Source: Abelmoschus esculentus (Eukaryota > Streptophyta > Magnoliopsida > Malvales > Malvaceae). Taken from it: 64,000 nt of DNA. Shown here in pieces: positions 12,631 to 23,940 of this stretch (positions are counted from its first letter, which is position 1; the number at the start of each line of letters is the position of its first letter). The stretch lies in assembly GCA_035048815.1 (NCBI GenBank), contig JAUCBN010000038.1, positions 11,126,001 to 11,190,000 of the forward strand, given 5' to 3'. Below the pieces are notes generated by a model. It did no database searches. It worked only from the letters and a program-made list of their open reading frames with translations, and was not told where the DNA came from. The translations under genes and the position numbers were made by a program.

Positions 12631-14999
12631 TAGTATTTTTTTCTTTCTTTTTCTTTTTTTCGAGGATAGATTCTCGCTTTCTATCTCCTCGGGCTTCCAT
12701 CTCTTCTAGATCTTTCTTCTCTATCTTGTCTTGAAAAGGGAACAATTTTTGTATCGGTTAGAACAAATCTCTCATTTTGTGATCTTCTTTTGGTAATGGT
12801 TCAGCGCTTATCTAGGTTTGTTTTTTTTCTTTCTTTTTTCTTCCTTTTTTTTCTTTTTCGTTTTCTTTTTCTTCCTTTTTCTCTTTACTTTTTTTTCTTT
12901 ATTTTCTTCTTCTTCTTTTTTCTTTTTTGTTCTTTTTTCTTTCTCAAGGACTAAGGTGGACACATGTCCCAAACTACCCAGAGTTCAATTTTGGACAAAA
13001 GATCATCTTTATCTTTTTTTTTTCTTTTGACTCTTCAAGAGGCTAAAACTAACTTGCATTGATGGGTTAGAATCTTCTATTCAAAAATGCCTCATTTCTT
13101 TAAGCTTTGTCCCAACCATAGTTTTTCCTTGAGTCTTTGCGATAAGTCTTAGATTTTCATCTTAGAGTAAACACGTGCCCCCAAATTCTCGGGTCTGCTT
13201 CTTCAATTAAGACTCGATCTATATTTCTGAAAACATTCAAAACATTATGGTAGAAGACTAGCTAGCATCTGAAATTTGACATTTTTCCTTCTTTTTCTTT
13301 CATATTCTTCTCCTCTCAAATAAACACGGTTATTCTCTTATTGTTATTTCATTATAAGATTCTGAAGTATCAATCTAGGAATACTCGTATTTCCCGCTTG
13401 TGGTAATGGCTCTCAATTCTCAGGCTTGGGTCATTTGACGGGATTACCCTCTTGGATTCCATTTTGACTTCTGTCTTTGGGTCTTCCGATTAACTCTCTT
13501 TATTGCCCGTAATATACCTTTGCCCCAAAGGCTTGATGTTTATCTTTGCTCAAATTATAACCTCAATAGGCTCGGGTAATCTTTGTTTACGTTGACCTAA
13601 CTCGTCGAAATGTTTCGCCTTTTAATCAGAGAGATCTTTTTTCGGTAACACCTAATACCACACATTGCCCCTTCTTCTCGATTCATATAAAAAATGATCG
13701 TTTGTAATAATGGTCTTGTTCGTAAAATTTTGGACAAAAATAAAACAATTTAATAATTGAAAATAAGACAAAATTCAAATGGGTTTTGGCAGAAACAAAA
13801 GAGTAAATAATAAAATATAGAAAAGAGGTTCCATGGATATCAAGTGCTTTAGACTCAACCCTCAAAGTTCGGTTTTTAACCTTTGGAAGATGTGGCGATA
13901 TTTGAAGTTTTGAAATTCTGTTCAGATTGCTCGTTTCATCCTCATGATTATCGTATTTGCTCGACCTGTTCGAAAACTACTCCTTCTAGTTCTCAATATT
14001 TTTTTCTTTTATATTCAAGCTTTTCCTACTTGCTCCACTAGCATAGTACAAGAGTACTTTCTCGAGAACTCGATGTGCTTTAAAATGCATCTAACTATAG
14101 AAATATTTTTCACTATATTTTTTTCTTCTTTTTCTCTTTTTGTTTCTCTTGTCCTTTTCTTTTTCTTTTTCCCTCTCTCTTATTATTTTTCATTTTCTTT
14201 ATTTTTATTTCGGGGAAATCAACTCATCATAGTCTTTTGTCTCGAAGATCAAGATGGAGCATACAATTGAGCTCCGACTTACTCGGCATTGTCATGAATT
14301 TGAAAATATTACTATCACTCATGAAGCAAAGACTTCGGATGGTGCATTGCTACCTTATTAGGTCTATCACTTTAGAGGAGTACCCCGAATACTTCCACAC
14401 TCTTGTTCGAATATACCTATTATCAGGTTTCGAATATTGGAGTGCTTTTTATTTAATATTTGTTCTCTCTTCTCTTTTTTTTTTCTTTTTCTTTTTCTCA
14501 ATCTCCTTTTCTTATTCTTTTCCTTTTCTTTGATTTTCCTAGATGCAATCCTTATGCTCTTGGAGGGAATTCTCGAGATCACCTAATATCATCGGACCCC
14601 TTTTTTCTTTTTTCTTTTTTTTTTTTCTGTTTTTAGGAGATTTTCTTATCATTGAACATCACTGAAAGAGTAGTAGTCTCATTTATCGTGCGTTACTAAC
14701 CGAAGCTACTGATTGAGGAATCATGCTTCATCTTAATCACAGTATTCCAACTATTTTATAATTGAGTCATAAGCTCGTGATATCCAAGGAATATTTAAAG
14801 ATAAAGGAATATATACAATACATTTTAACAAAAGGCATCTCTTAATTGAAATTAAAGACATGTGGTCTTTACATAGATTCATTGTTGCCTTTATGTCAAT
14901 AGTAGGAAGATTGATTAAAAATAAAGACACAAAGATAGCAAGTGCGAGACTATTAATGTAAAATATCATCTAAGACATGAAAAACTGAGATGCGCCTAA

Positions 15000-15191
15000 T
15001 ACTCCTTCTAGCTTAGGTATTACTCCTGAACCACCCTAATCGTTCTGTCTCTTTAGCATTTATCATAATTAGGTAAGGAGCTGGATGCCATGCTTGACGA
15101 ATCAAGCTTTACAACTTGATGTTAATCAGTTTTTGCACTGACTTCTTGAACACTATACAGTTCTCTATCGAGTGCCCTGTTACGCCGGCGT
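15000..15191 (-). pseudogene. Tat-type gag remnant, part after the nested insertion
   Basis: Minus-strand translation from 15191 downward gives GVTGHSIENC followed by a VFKKSVQKLI-like stretch. This is the second half of the gag zinc knuckle and the segment usually following it in Tat gag proteins. The first half (NAHCEYHT) lies at 25411-25440, across the nested Tekay element. The frame runs on when the 10.2-kb insert and one copy of the target site are ignored, so this gag was one sequence before insertion. Downstream it dissolves into non-coding repeat sequence by about 15000. Confidence 0.7.
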
Positions 15192-15239
15192 TGTAATACT
15201 TAAAAATAATAAATAAATTGAATGGAAATGAGGTTATGG

Positions 15240-15295
15240 GGTTTCAAACCCACAACCACCTACATATTTAACCTGTAACCTAACCATCTGAGCTA
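15240..15295 (-). other. tRNA(Lys)-like sequence near the 5' LTR terminus
   Basis: Read on the minus strand, TAGCTCAGATGGTTAG (an intact A box, plus coordinates 15284-15295) is followed 46 bases on by GGTTTGAAACC (B box, 15240-15250). The preceding GTGGTTGTGG also matches the T-arm side of plant tRNA-Lys. The anticodon arm is not tRNA-like, so this is not a working tRNA. A tRNA-derived SINE head captured by the LTR is the best reading. Confidence 0.6.
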
Positions 15296-16039
15296 ATTAG
15301 CTCTTGAGATAAGTTATCCCAAACCTTACTTTTAACTTGTTCATGTTCTAGTTAAAAGATAAAAATAATATCAGATTCGAATTATATCTGATTCATCATG
15401 TTGGATCCTTTTTAGATCTAAAATAACCCTTTTCGAACCGACTCCCTCTCTCTCTCTTTTCCCCCATCTTCGATCATCGTCTGATCCGGTCCACCACCGC
15501 GCTGTGCCTTGCACCGCCGCCACCACCGCGTTCGCCGTCGCTTCCTGATCGTAACCCCTCTCCCTACGCGCCCTATCGCTGCCGCAACCGCCGCTAATCG
15601 AGGTTGAAAGCCTCGCCGACCTTAGGGTTTGAACCTTTTTGATATTTGATAAATCCGGCCACCACCGTTCCCCTTTCAGCGCGTCGATGGCTCGTCCGAA
15701 TCTAGCATCGAGGGGCGAGCAAAACCCCTCCTCAACCGCTGTCGTTCGTCGTCGATTGAGCCTTCATCGGAGATCGTGGCAGTTTCGGATAAGGGGGTAA
15801 GATTCTTGCCTTTGATCTGTTTTCTGGCGTTTTTGTGGTTAAAAACTGGTTTCTGGGTTGTTTCTGAGATGTTTCCGAGCCTGGAGAGGTGATTTCCGGC
15901 CGCATAGGGTCGCGCGTGGCCTTCACGCACCGTCGTTAGCGATTTCTGGCCACCGTGATTGGCTGTCGGGAGCCAGCCGGTCTGAACCGGTCAACCCGAG
16001 TCAAACCGGCCTTGAACCGATCAAACCAAACTGGTCCAA

Positions 16040-16335
16040 CCCGAACCGAACCGGTCAAACCAGACCCATTGACCGACCCGTTGACCTGACCCGACCTGTT
16101 GACCAACCCGTTGACCAGACCCGACCCGTTGACCGACCTGTTGACCGACTTGTTGATCAACCCATTGACCAATAACATCAGCGTTGACTGTTGACGTGGA
16201 AGCTGACGTGGCTGTTGACGTGCTGCTGACGTCAGCATTGACTGCTGACATGGCAACTGATGTCAGCGTGGGCTGTTGACGTGGCAGTTGACGTCAGCAT
16301 TGACTTTACTGACGTCAGCGTTGACTTTAACCCAA
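16040..16335 (+). promoter_or_regulatory. W-box and TGACGTCA cluster in the 5' LTR
   Basis: Seven TTGACC and about four TTGACT cores lie within 260 bases, built from a 12-17-bp minisatellite on 'ACCCGTTGACC'. TGACGTCA palindromes lie at 16227-16234, 16289-16296 and 16310-16317, with several more TGACGTGG copies. TTGAC(C/T) is the core bound by WRKY factors and TGACG(TCA) the core bound by TGA/bZIP factors. A regulatory role is inferred from motif density only. Confidence 0.55.
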
Positions 16336-17799
16336 AAGTAAAAATTTTCAAAAACCCCTATTTTATGTTTTTCGACGTCCTGAGTTCATCCGTGAAGTCC
16401 TTCTTTCGAAATTCAATCCCGAAAGCCTCCAAATTAAACTTTAAAGTCTTGAGTCAAACTTTTCTTCTAAGTTAAGTTAAGTTTAGAGTTTTAATCTGGG
16501 TCTAATATCGATACCTGTTTACTTGTAGGATCTCATAGTCCTCCTGATCGAGTATCGACCCAGCCCGGTTCCTCCCAATTCAACCCAACTCGTGATCCGA
16601 TCATGACCCGTATGTATTCTCATATCTAGTGAATAAATCCAGTATCTAGATTCCTGTATTGATATAAAATTTTATCGTGTACCTACAGGGTCCAGTACTG
16701 CTGCAGAGCGAGGCTCAGCCGCCCAGTAGACCACCTGTTTGCTTCTACTCTTTTGAGGTGTGTGTTTCCTTATGTGCTATATGATTGTATACTATTGTTT
16801 TCCCGTTTTAACAAACCAAGCATGTGCACATGACTATTTTCCGGATTTTACCTAGACATATATGTTGAACCTGATCATATTCTGTTTTACTGTATGCCTG
16901 ATATATTTCGTATGATATGTCCTGATTTAGCTACATGATATCTGATTAGTTACTGTCACTGTCATCATCGTACCTGCTATTACTGCATGCTTGTCACTTT
17001 AGGTTTGGGATGATGTGTAGTGCCTGTTATTCGGTTTAGCCTTGATCCAGCTGGTAATTTCGTCCTGTTTACGGTTCCTAGCTAAGGTCAGGGTAATTCC
17101 GTCCTGATACTGGTTCCCGTGCTATAGCCGGAGTAATTCCGCCTGTTACCTAAGGTGATTCCTTAGGTCGGTACCTTTTCCCTATCGGGCTTAGGTTAAT
17201 GCCTGTATTAGATACTGTTCTGGGGAACCGTATCTTGGAGATCGATTGGAGGGTAGTATATCATGTCATGCATCTTGATACTCTGTTTTTCTGGTATCAT
17301 TATATTTTTACTTATACCTGTGATTATTATGCACTGTTGGAACACACTGGGCTCCATAGCTCATACCCGTTTTCTTCTCCCTTTCAGATAACCGTTGATA
17401 GGCATTCCGAATTTGGCACTCGGAGGATCTACACCTTCCAGACTATCTATTGATGTAATAATTATATTTTTCGGATTTTAGTTAGGGTGACATGTGCCTT
17501 TATTTTGCAACTGATATGCCTATATTTTGTCACTGATTAGTTTTAACTTATTCTGTTTTATTATTGTGACATGGAATATTTTATGAACAACGTTTTAAGC
17601 ACACATTACTTTGAGATTGATGATCTTATACGATCACATGGATTTATGGTCGAAACTATGATTTTGATAGAATTGTCATCCTTACAGGTTATCTTGATTT
17701 TGGTTAAACTTATATTGGTTTTATATTCGTTTGGAAAAAAAATGTGACTACTTTAGGTCGGGCTTTCCGCATAGGCCGATCTAAGGGGTTACATTTAGT

Positions 17800-17811
17800 T
17801 GGTATCAGAGC
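17800..17811 (+). other. Primer-binding site, initiator tRNA-Met type
   Basis: TGGTATCAGAGC starts six bases after the end of the 5' LTR. This is the standard plant gypsy/copia PBS complementary to the 3' end of initiator tRNA-Met. Confidence 0.95.
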
Positions 17812-17984
17812 TTTTAGTTTTAAGATTCTCGGACTGTGGTGGATCCAAAATAAAATGTTTTCTGTTAAATCGTTTTCAATTAATATCTGAAAGGCCATGT
17901 CATCTATATCTTTTTGTATTGTGTATGATTTCCAGTGTCAATTCTAATCCCATAAACTCTATTCTTGTAGATTACTTGAGACTC

Positions 17985-20900
17985 ATGAGTGTTCGTAGGG
18001 CTCGCCGGACCACCCGAGGGCGTGGTCGTGCGACTAGCTTCGCCGATCCTGTAGAGGAGCCTATCAGTGGCCCTCCACCCATTACTCCTGTAGACCCCCC
18101 CATTCCTGCTAGCACCATCGTACCGCCTGACCCACATCCTCCTATGGGCATAGGTATGTTTACCTCGATTAGAGGGGCACCTATACCGAGAACCGATCCT
18201 GCTACCACAGTAATAGATGAGACCCTTAGTAGACAGTTCCTTCAGCTGATAAAGGGAGCTTTCAGAGCTTCAGGTGCTATGCCAAATACTCCTATCTCTC
18301 AGATCCTGATCGCCAATGGAGTGAGGACTTTTTCTGGATCCCTAACAGGTGCACCATTTGAGGCTGAGTCATGGTTGTATGATACTGAGAGACGTATGGA
18401 TCAGCTGGGTTTGGAGCCAACTAAGAGATATTTAGGAGTTGTGTCTATGCTCGATGGTAGTGCCCACGTCTGGTGGAAGTCTATGGTTAGTAGTGTATCC
18501 CCTGATATGTTGACTTGGGACTTCTTCAAGGAGCGGTTCAGGAATTGTTTCTTAGGTGAGCGTTATCTGAGAGAGAGGCGTCAGGCCTTCAAGGATTTGA
18601 TTCAGGGTACCATGACAATGGCCGAGTATGAGTTACAGTTTCTGGATCTGATGAGGTATGGTACTGGGTTAGTGGCTACGGAGAAGGATAGGTGCGACAA
18701 GTTTCTTGAGGGTCTCCGTATTTGTATCAGAGACAAAGTAGCCATGCACCATGATACAGTATTTGAGGATCTTGTGAACTGTGCAAAGACAGCTGAGGAC
18801 TTGGAGAAGCTTTCTGATAGTCAGATTATTAGGGATCAGGATTGGGATAGGGGCAGAGATAGGGACCGCAGGAAGGACCGTAACCGATCTGGGGGACACA
18901 GTCATGGTGAGTCTTATAGTCGCCCTGATAAGAGGGCTCGATCTGCACCGGCTCAGAGAGGTGGTTCCTATCATCGGCCTGCGGCACCTCAAGACTCTGC
19001 CGTCAGCCAAGGTGGTTCTTCTTGGTTTCCGACTATATCAGCATGTGACTATTGTGGCAACTTGTATAAGGGCGAGTGTAGGAAGAAGACTGGAGCATGT
19101 TTCCGATGTGGTTCTTCCGAGCACTTTCTGAGAGACTGCCCCCATCCACCTTCTGCTGGTCAACCATCGACCCATACCCCTGTGCACACTTAGACTCCTT
19201 CCCGATCTCAGACATCTGTTCAGACACCTGCTACGGGGCATTTTCAAGATAGATCTTTTGGGTCTATTTCTAGATCCGATACCCGGGGCCGAGGCAACCA
19301 GAGTGGTGGACCACCTGTTTCTAAGGCTCGTCAGCCAGCGCTAGTTTATGCCACCAGACGTCGTGATGACCGAGATGAGCCAGATGTTATCGCAGGTACT
19401 TTTACCATCCTTTCTGTCTCGTACTTTGCCTTGCTTGACAATGGTTCCACCCACTCCTACATATCGAAGTCAGTATCTAGTGATCTTTCGATCTTTGTTG
19501 AGGACATCAAGAGTGTTGTTACCGTTATGAGCCCCGTGGGACAATCCTTGTCTATCAATAAGGTGTTTCGGAGATGTCCCCTCGTTGTGGAAGGGGAAGT
19601 GTTTCTTGCGGATCTTATGAAACTTCCTTTACAGGAGTTCGATCTCATCCTAGGAATGGATTGGTTATCTGAGCATCGAGTTAGTCTGGACTGTGAGGCC
19701 AAAAGGGCCACTTTAAGGACTCAGGATGGACGATCCGTATTTTTGGTTGGTGAACGACGAGGCTATCTGACCAATGTTGTATCAGTTTTAACTGCTGACA
19801 GGATGATCCGTAAGGGATATGAGACCTTTATTGCCTGTTTCCTTAACACAAAGGGGTCTCTATCTAAGATCGAAGAGATTCGCACTGTTAGCGAGTTTTC
19901 TGATGTTTTTCCTGAGGAGCTACTGAGTCTTCCTCCAAACAGGGAGGTTGAGTTCGAGATTGAGACTTATCCTGGGTCAGCACTAGTTTCTATGGCCCCG
20001 TATCGTATGGCTCCGAAAGAGTTGAAGGAGTTGAAAGTTCAGTTACAGGAACTGCTTGACCGAGGGTTCATCCGACCTAGCTCTTCACCCTGGGGAGCTC
20101 CAGTACTCTTTGTTAAAAAGAAGGATGGTTCCCTTCGGTTGTGCATCGACTACCGGAAGCTGAATAAGCTAACGGTGAAAAACAAGTACCCTTTACCTAG
20201 GGTTGATGACTTGTTTGACCAGTTTCGGGGAGCCATTGTCTTCTCGAAGATTAATCTTCGATCTGGGTACTATCAATTGAAGGTTAAGGGCGCGGATGTT
20301 GCTAAGACTGCTATCCGCACCAGGTATGGGAATTACGAGTTTTTAGTGATACCTTTCGGTTTGACTAATGCTCCTGCTGCCTTCATGGACCTGATGAACC
20401 GTATCTTCCGACCTTATCTAGACTAGTTTGTTGTGGTGTTCATTGATGATATTCTGGTTTACTCTCGCTCTAAGGACGAGCATGTTGGGCATCTGAGAGT
20501 AGTGCTGCAGACTCTTAGAGAGCATCGGTTATATGCCAAACTAAGTAAGTGTGAGTTTTGGCTTAGTGAGGTGGCTTTTCTGGGATATATTGTTTCAGCT
20601 AAGGGTATCCAGATGGATCCGAGTAAAATTAATGCAATCACCAGTTGGAAGCCTCCTAGAAACGTGTCTGAGATCCGTAGTTTTCTGGGTTTAGCTGGGT
20701 ATTACCGATGCTTTGTCGAGGGTTTTTTCATCATTGCTTCCCCTTTGACAAAGCTTCTGAGGAAAGATGTTCCTTTTGTGTGGTCTGAGGCCCAGTAATC
20801 TAGTTTTGACTAGTTGAAATCAGCTTTGACTCAAGCTCCAGTTTTAACACAACCTGAGTTAGGAAAGGACTTTACAGTTTACAGTGATGCCTCGCATTCT

Positions 20901-22703
20901 GGACTTGGATGTGTTTTGATGCAGGATGGCAAGGTGATCGCTTATGCATCACGCCAGTTGAGACCACATGAGTGTAACTATCCCACCCATGATCTTGAGC
21001 TTGCTGTAGTGGTTTTTGCTCTGAAAATCTGGAGAAACTATCTCTACAAAGAGAAGTGTTATATCTTTACCGATCATAAGAGCCTGAAGTACCTTCTTAC
21101 TCAGAAGGAGCTTAACTTGAGACAGCGTCGTTGGTTGGAGCTTCTTAAGGATTATGACAGCGAGATTAAGTATCATCCGGGGAAAGCTAATGTTGTGGTT
21201 GATGCTTTGAGTCGTAAGACCATATTAAACCTGAGATCCCTGTTTGCCAGGATGAGTGTATATGATGATGGTAGCCTACTGGCTGAGTTATAGGTCAAAC
21301 CGACCTTGGCCAAGCAGATCAAGGCCAAGCAGCGGTTAGATGACTCCTTACTTCCTGTTATGCAGCAAGTTGGGCAAGGATCCACCTCTGTTTATTCTTT
21401 TGACCAGGATGAAGTCCTTTGTTTTAACGATTGATATTGTGTACCCAACGGTACTAAGTTGGGACAGACCATTCTCAGGGAGGCTCATAGTAATCCTTAT
21501 GCTATGCACCCTGGAGGAGATAAGATGTATCAGAACCTGAAACAGAGATATCGTTAGGTAGGTATGAAAAAGGATATCTTAGACTATGTATCCAGGTGCT
21601 TGACATGTCAGCAGGTGAAAGCGGAACATCAACATCCTTCTGGTCTCTTGCAACCTATCAAGATTCCAGAATGAAAGTGGGAGCGAATCACGATGGACTT
21701 TGTTACTGGTTTGCCTCTGACCCCGTCTAGGAAAGATTCTGTCTGGGTTGTTTTTGATAGACTTACAAAGTCAGCTCACTTTATTCTTGTTCGGGTCACT
21801 TATTCTCTGGAAAAGCTGGCTAGACTGTATATTTCTGAGATTTTCAGATTGCATGGGGTGCCCTTGTCTATCATTTATGACCGAGATTCGAGGTTTACTT
21901 CTCGTTTCTAGACAGCTTTACAGTTTGCTTTGGGTACACGTCTGAATTTCGGTACATCTTTTCATCCTTAGACAGATGGTCAGTCTGAAAGAGTGATACA
22001 GATCCTAGAGGATATGTTATGGGATTGTGTTTTAAACTTCCAAGGCAGTTGGGAAGATTTCTTACCCCTGGCAGAGTTTGCTTATAATAACAGTTATCAG
22101 GCTAGCATCCGTATGGCACCTTACGAGGCTTTGTATGGTCGTAGGTGTCGTACCCCCATCTATTGGACAGAGTTGTATGATCGGAAGACTCTGGGTCCCG
22201 AGTTGATTCAAGAAACTGAGGAGACTGTCAGATTGATCCGAGATCGCTTGAAGGAAGCTTTTGATAGACAGAAATCGTATGCTGATCGGAGGAGGAACAA
22301 CATCGAGTTTGAGGTTGGTGATCATGTTTTCTTGAAGGTCTCTCCATGGAAGAAAGTTTTGAGATTTGGGCGTAAGGGCAAGTTGAGCCCGAGATATATT
22401 GGACCATACCATATTCTGAAAAGAAACGGGCCTGTTGCGTATCAGCTTCAGTTACCTCCTCAGCTTAGCCGTATTCATAATGTGTTTCATGTATCCATGT
22501 TGAGAGAGTACCATCCAGATCCAAGTCACATCATCCAGGTACAGGATGTTGAGTTACGACCAGACTTGTCTTATGAGGAAGAACTTGTTCAGATCTTAGA
22601 GTTTGATAAGAGAGTTCTGAGAAGGAGACGTATCCCTATGGTTAGAGTTCAATGGAGAAATCGTAAACCTTCTGATGCCACCTCGAGATCGAGGAATCTA
22701 TGA
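17985..22703 (+). pseudogene. Tekay-type gag-pol polyprotein, one frame with ten stops and one frameshift
   Basis: Start chosen at MSVRRARRTTRG (17985), after the PBS leader; an upstream open stretch from 17799 lacks support. Parts in order: gag core (about residues 80-270), CCHC knuckle CFRCGSSEHFLRDC (19098-19139), aspartic protease LLDNGSTHS (catalytic D at 19437), and RT with FIDDILVYS (D at 20442 and 20445). RNase H ([10 protein letters not shown] near 20880, DHKSLKYLL near 21075), integrase (H2C2 finger 21480-21615, core D at 21696, TDGQSE near 21972) and a chromodomain-like tail (VQWRNR) follow. Stops in frame are at 19191, 20424, 20796, 20811, 21291, 21432, 21555, 21672, 21909 and 21969. 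Each is one transition from CAG, CAA, CGA or TGG. A 1-base frameshift near 22680 ends the tail early. The protease has DNG where DSG or DTG is usual. Not functional as it stands. Confidence 0.95.
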
Positions 22704-22760
22704 GGGAGAAGTTCCCGTATCTGTTCAGTTCAGGTAAATTTTGAGGACGAAATTTCTTTT

Positions 22761-22774
22761 TAGAGGGGGAGAGT
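22761..22774 (+). other. Polypurine tract of the nested Tekay-type element
   Basis: AGAGGGGGAGAG lies directly before TGTAACAC of the 3' LTR, following the TTTTGAGGACGAAATTTC phrase typical of this lineage. Confidence 0.9.
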
Positions 22775-22826
22775 TGTAACACTTAAAAAATAAAATAAAA
22801 TAAAATGAATGGAAGTGAGGTTGTGG

Positions 22827-22882
22827 GGTTTCAAACCCACAACCACCTACATATTTAACCTGTGACCTAACCATCTGAGCTA
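22827..22882 (-). other. tRNA(Lys)-like sequence in the 3' LTR
   Basis: Second copy of the block at 15240-15295. The A box (22871-22882) and B box (22827-22837) are both unchanged although the surrounding LTR has diverged. Its presence in both LTRs shows it was part of the element before this insertion. Confidence 0.6.
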
Positions 22883-23589
22883 ATTAGCTCTTGAGATAAA
22901 TTATCCCAAACCTTACTTTTAACCTGTTCATGTTCTAGTTAAATAATAAAAATAATATTAGATTCGAATTATATCTGATTCATCATGTTGGATCCTTTTT
23001 AGATCTAAAACAACCCTTTTCGAACCGACTCCCTCTCTCTCTTTTCCCCTATCTCCGATCATCGTCTGATTCTGTCTACCGTCGCGCCGTGTCTTGCAAC
23101 GCCGCCATCACTGCGTTCGCCGTCGCTTCCTGATCGTAACCCCTCTCTTTACGCGCTCTGTCGTCACCGCAACCGCCGCTAATCGAGGTTGAAAGCCTCG
23201 CCGACCTTAGGGTTTGAACCCTTTTGATATCTAATAAATCCGGCCACCACCGTTCCCCCTTTCGTCGCGTCGACAGCTCGTCCGAGTCCAGCATCGAGGG
23301 GCAAGAAAAACCCCTCCCCAACCGCTGTCGTTCGTCGCTGATTGAGCCTTCGCCGGAGATCGTGGCAGTTTCGGATAAGGGGGTAAGATTCTTGCCTTTT
23401 ATCTGTTTTTTGGCGTTTTTGTGGTTAAAAATTGGTTTCTGGGTTGTTTCTGAGATGTTTCCGAGCCTGGAGAGGTGTTTTCCGGCCGTCTAGGGCCGCG
23501 CGTGGCCTTCACGCGTCGTCGCTGGTGATTTCCGACCACCGTGGTCGGCTGCCGGGAGCCAGACGATCTAAATCGGTCAACCTAAGTCA

Positions 23590-23940
23590 AACCGGCCTTC
23601 AACCGGTCAAACCAACCCGTCAAACCCGAACTGAACCAGTCCAACCCGAACCGAACCGGTCAAAGAAGACCAGTTAACCAGACCTGACCCATTGACCAGA
23701 CCAGACCCGTTGACTAAACCAAACCCGTTAACCGACCCGTTAACTGACCTGTTGACCAACCCGTTGACCAATGACGTCAGCGTTGACTGCTGACGTGGCA
23801 GCTGGCATGGCTGCTGATGTGGCTGCTGACGTCAGCATTGATTGCTGACGTGGCTACTAACATGGCAGCTGACGTTAGCGTTGACTGTTGACGTGGCTAC
23901 TGACGTCAGCATTGACTTTGCTGACGTCAGCGTTGACTGT
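23590..23940 (+). promoter_or_regulatory. W-box and TGACGTCA cluster in the 3' LTR
   Basis: Counterpart of the 5' LTR cluster, with TGACGTCA at 23772-23779, 23827-23834, 23901-23908 and 23922-23929. It has one more palindrome than the 5' copy and a different number of TTGACC units. The array has therefore changed in length since insertion or during replication. Confidence 0.55.

Larger units (their letters stand above)
10985..14640 (-). repeat. Pyrimidine-rich low-complexity tracts in the Tat 3' region
   Basis: Long CT/T runs occupy 11030-11430, 12125-12375, 12640-12660, 12815-13025, 14100-14210, 14470-14540 and 14600-14640 (purine-rich on the element's sense strand). Between them lies unrecognised AT-rich sequence. 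The many short F/L/S-rich or K/E-rich ORFs here are low-complexity translations. No pol motif is visible on either strand. Two related blocks, 12000-12115 and 12430-12560 (both with 'GTTTAAAAATG/TGTAC..AAATGCAATGAT'), point to an internal duplication of about 430 bp. Confidence 0.8.
15192..17793 (+). mobile_element. 5' LTR of the nested Tekay-type element
   Basis: 2,602 bp, TGTAATACTT...GGGGTTACA. In order it holds a minus-strand tRNA-like block (15239-15300), a GC-rich segment (15440-15960), a dense cluster of TTGAC and TGACGTCA motifs (16040-16335) and an AT-richer 3' half ending with 'GGTCGGGCTTTCCGCATAGGCC'. Short ORFs in it (for example 15858-16175) are repeat-rich with no recognisable domain, and equivalents in the 3' LTR are shifted, so I do not call genes. 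Confidence 0.95.

Noticed and set aside
15858..16175. 105-codon ORF with RPVDQPVD repeats in the 5' LTR
   Set aside because: It translates the TTGACC minisatellite; the corresponding stretch of the 3' LTR is frame-shifted and stopped.
17799..17984. N-terminal extension of Tekay gag from 17799
   Set aside because: These 62 codons overlap the primer-binding site and leader and do not look like gag; the ATG at 17985 begins the typical basic, Arg/Gly-rich N-terminus.
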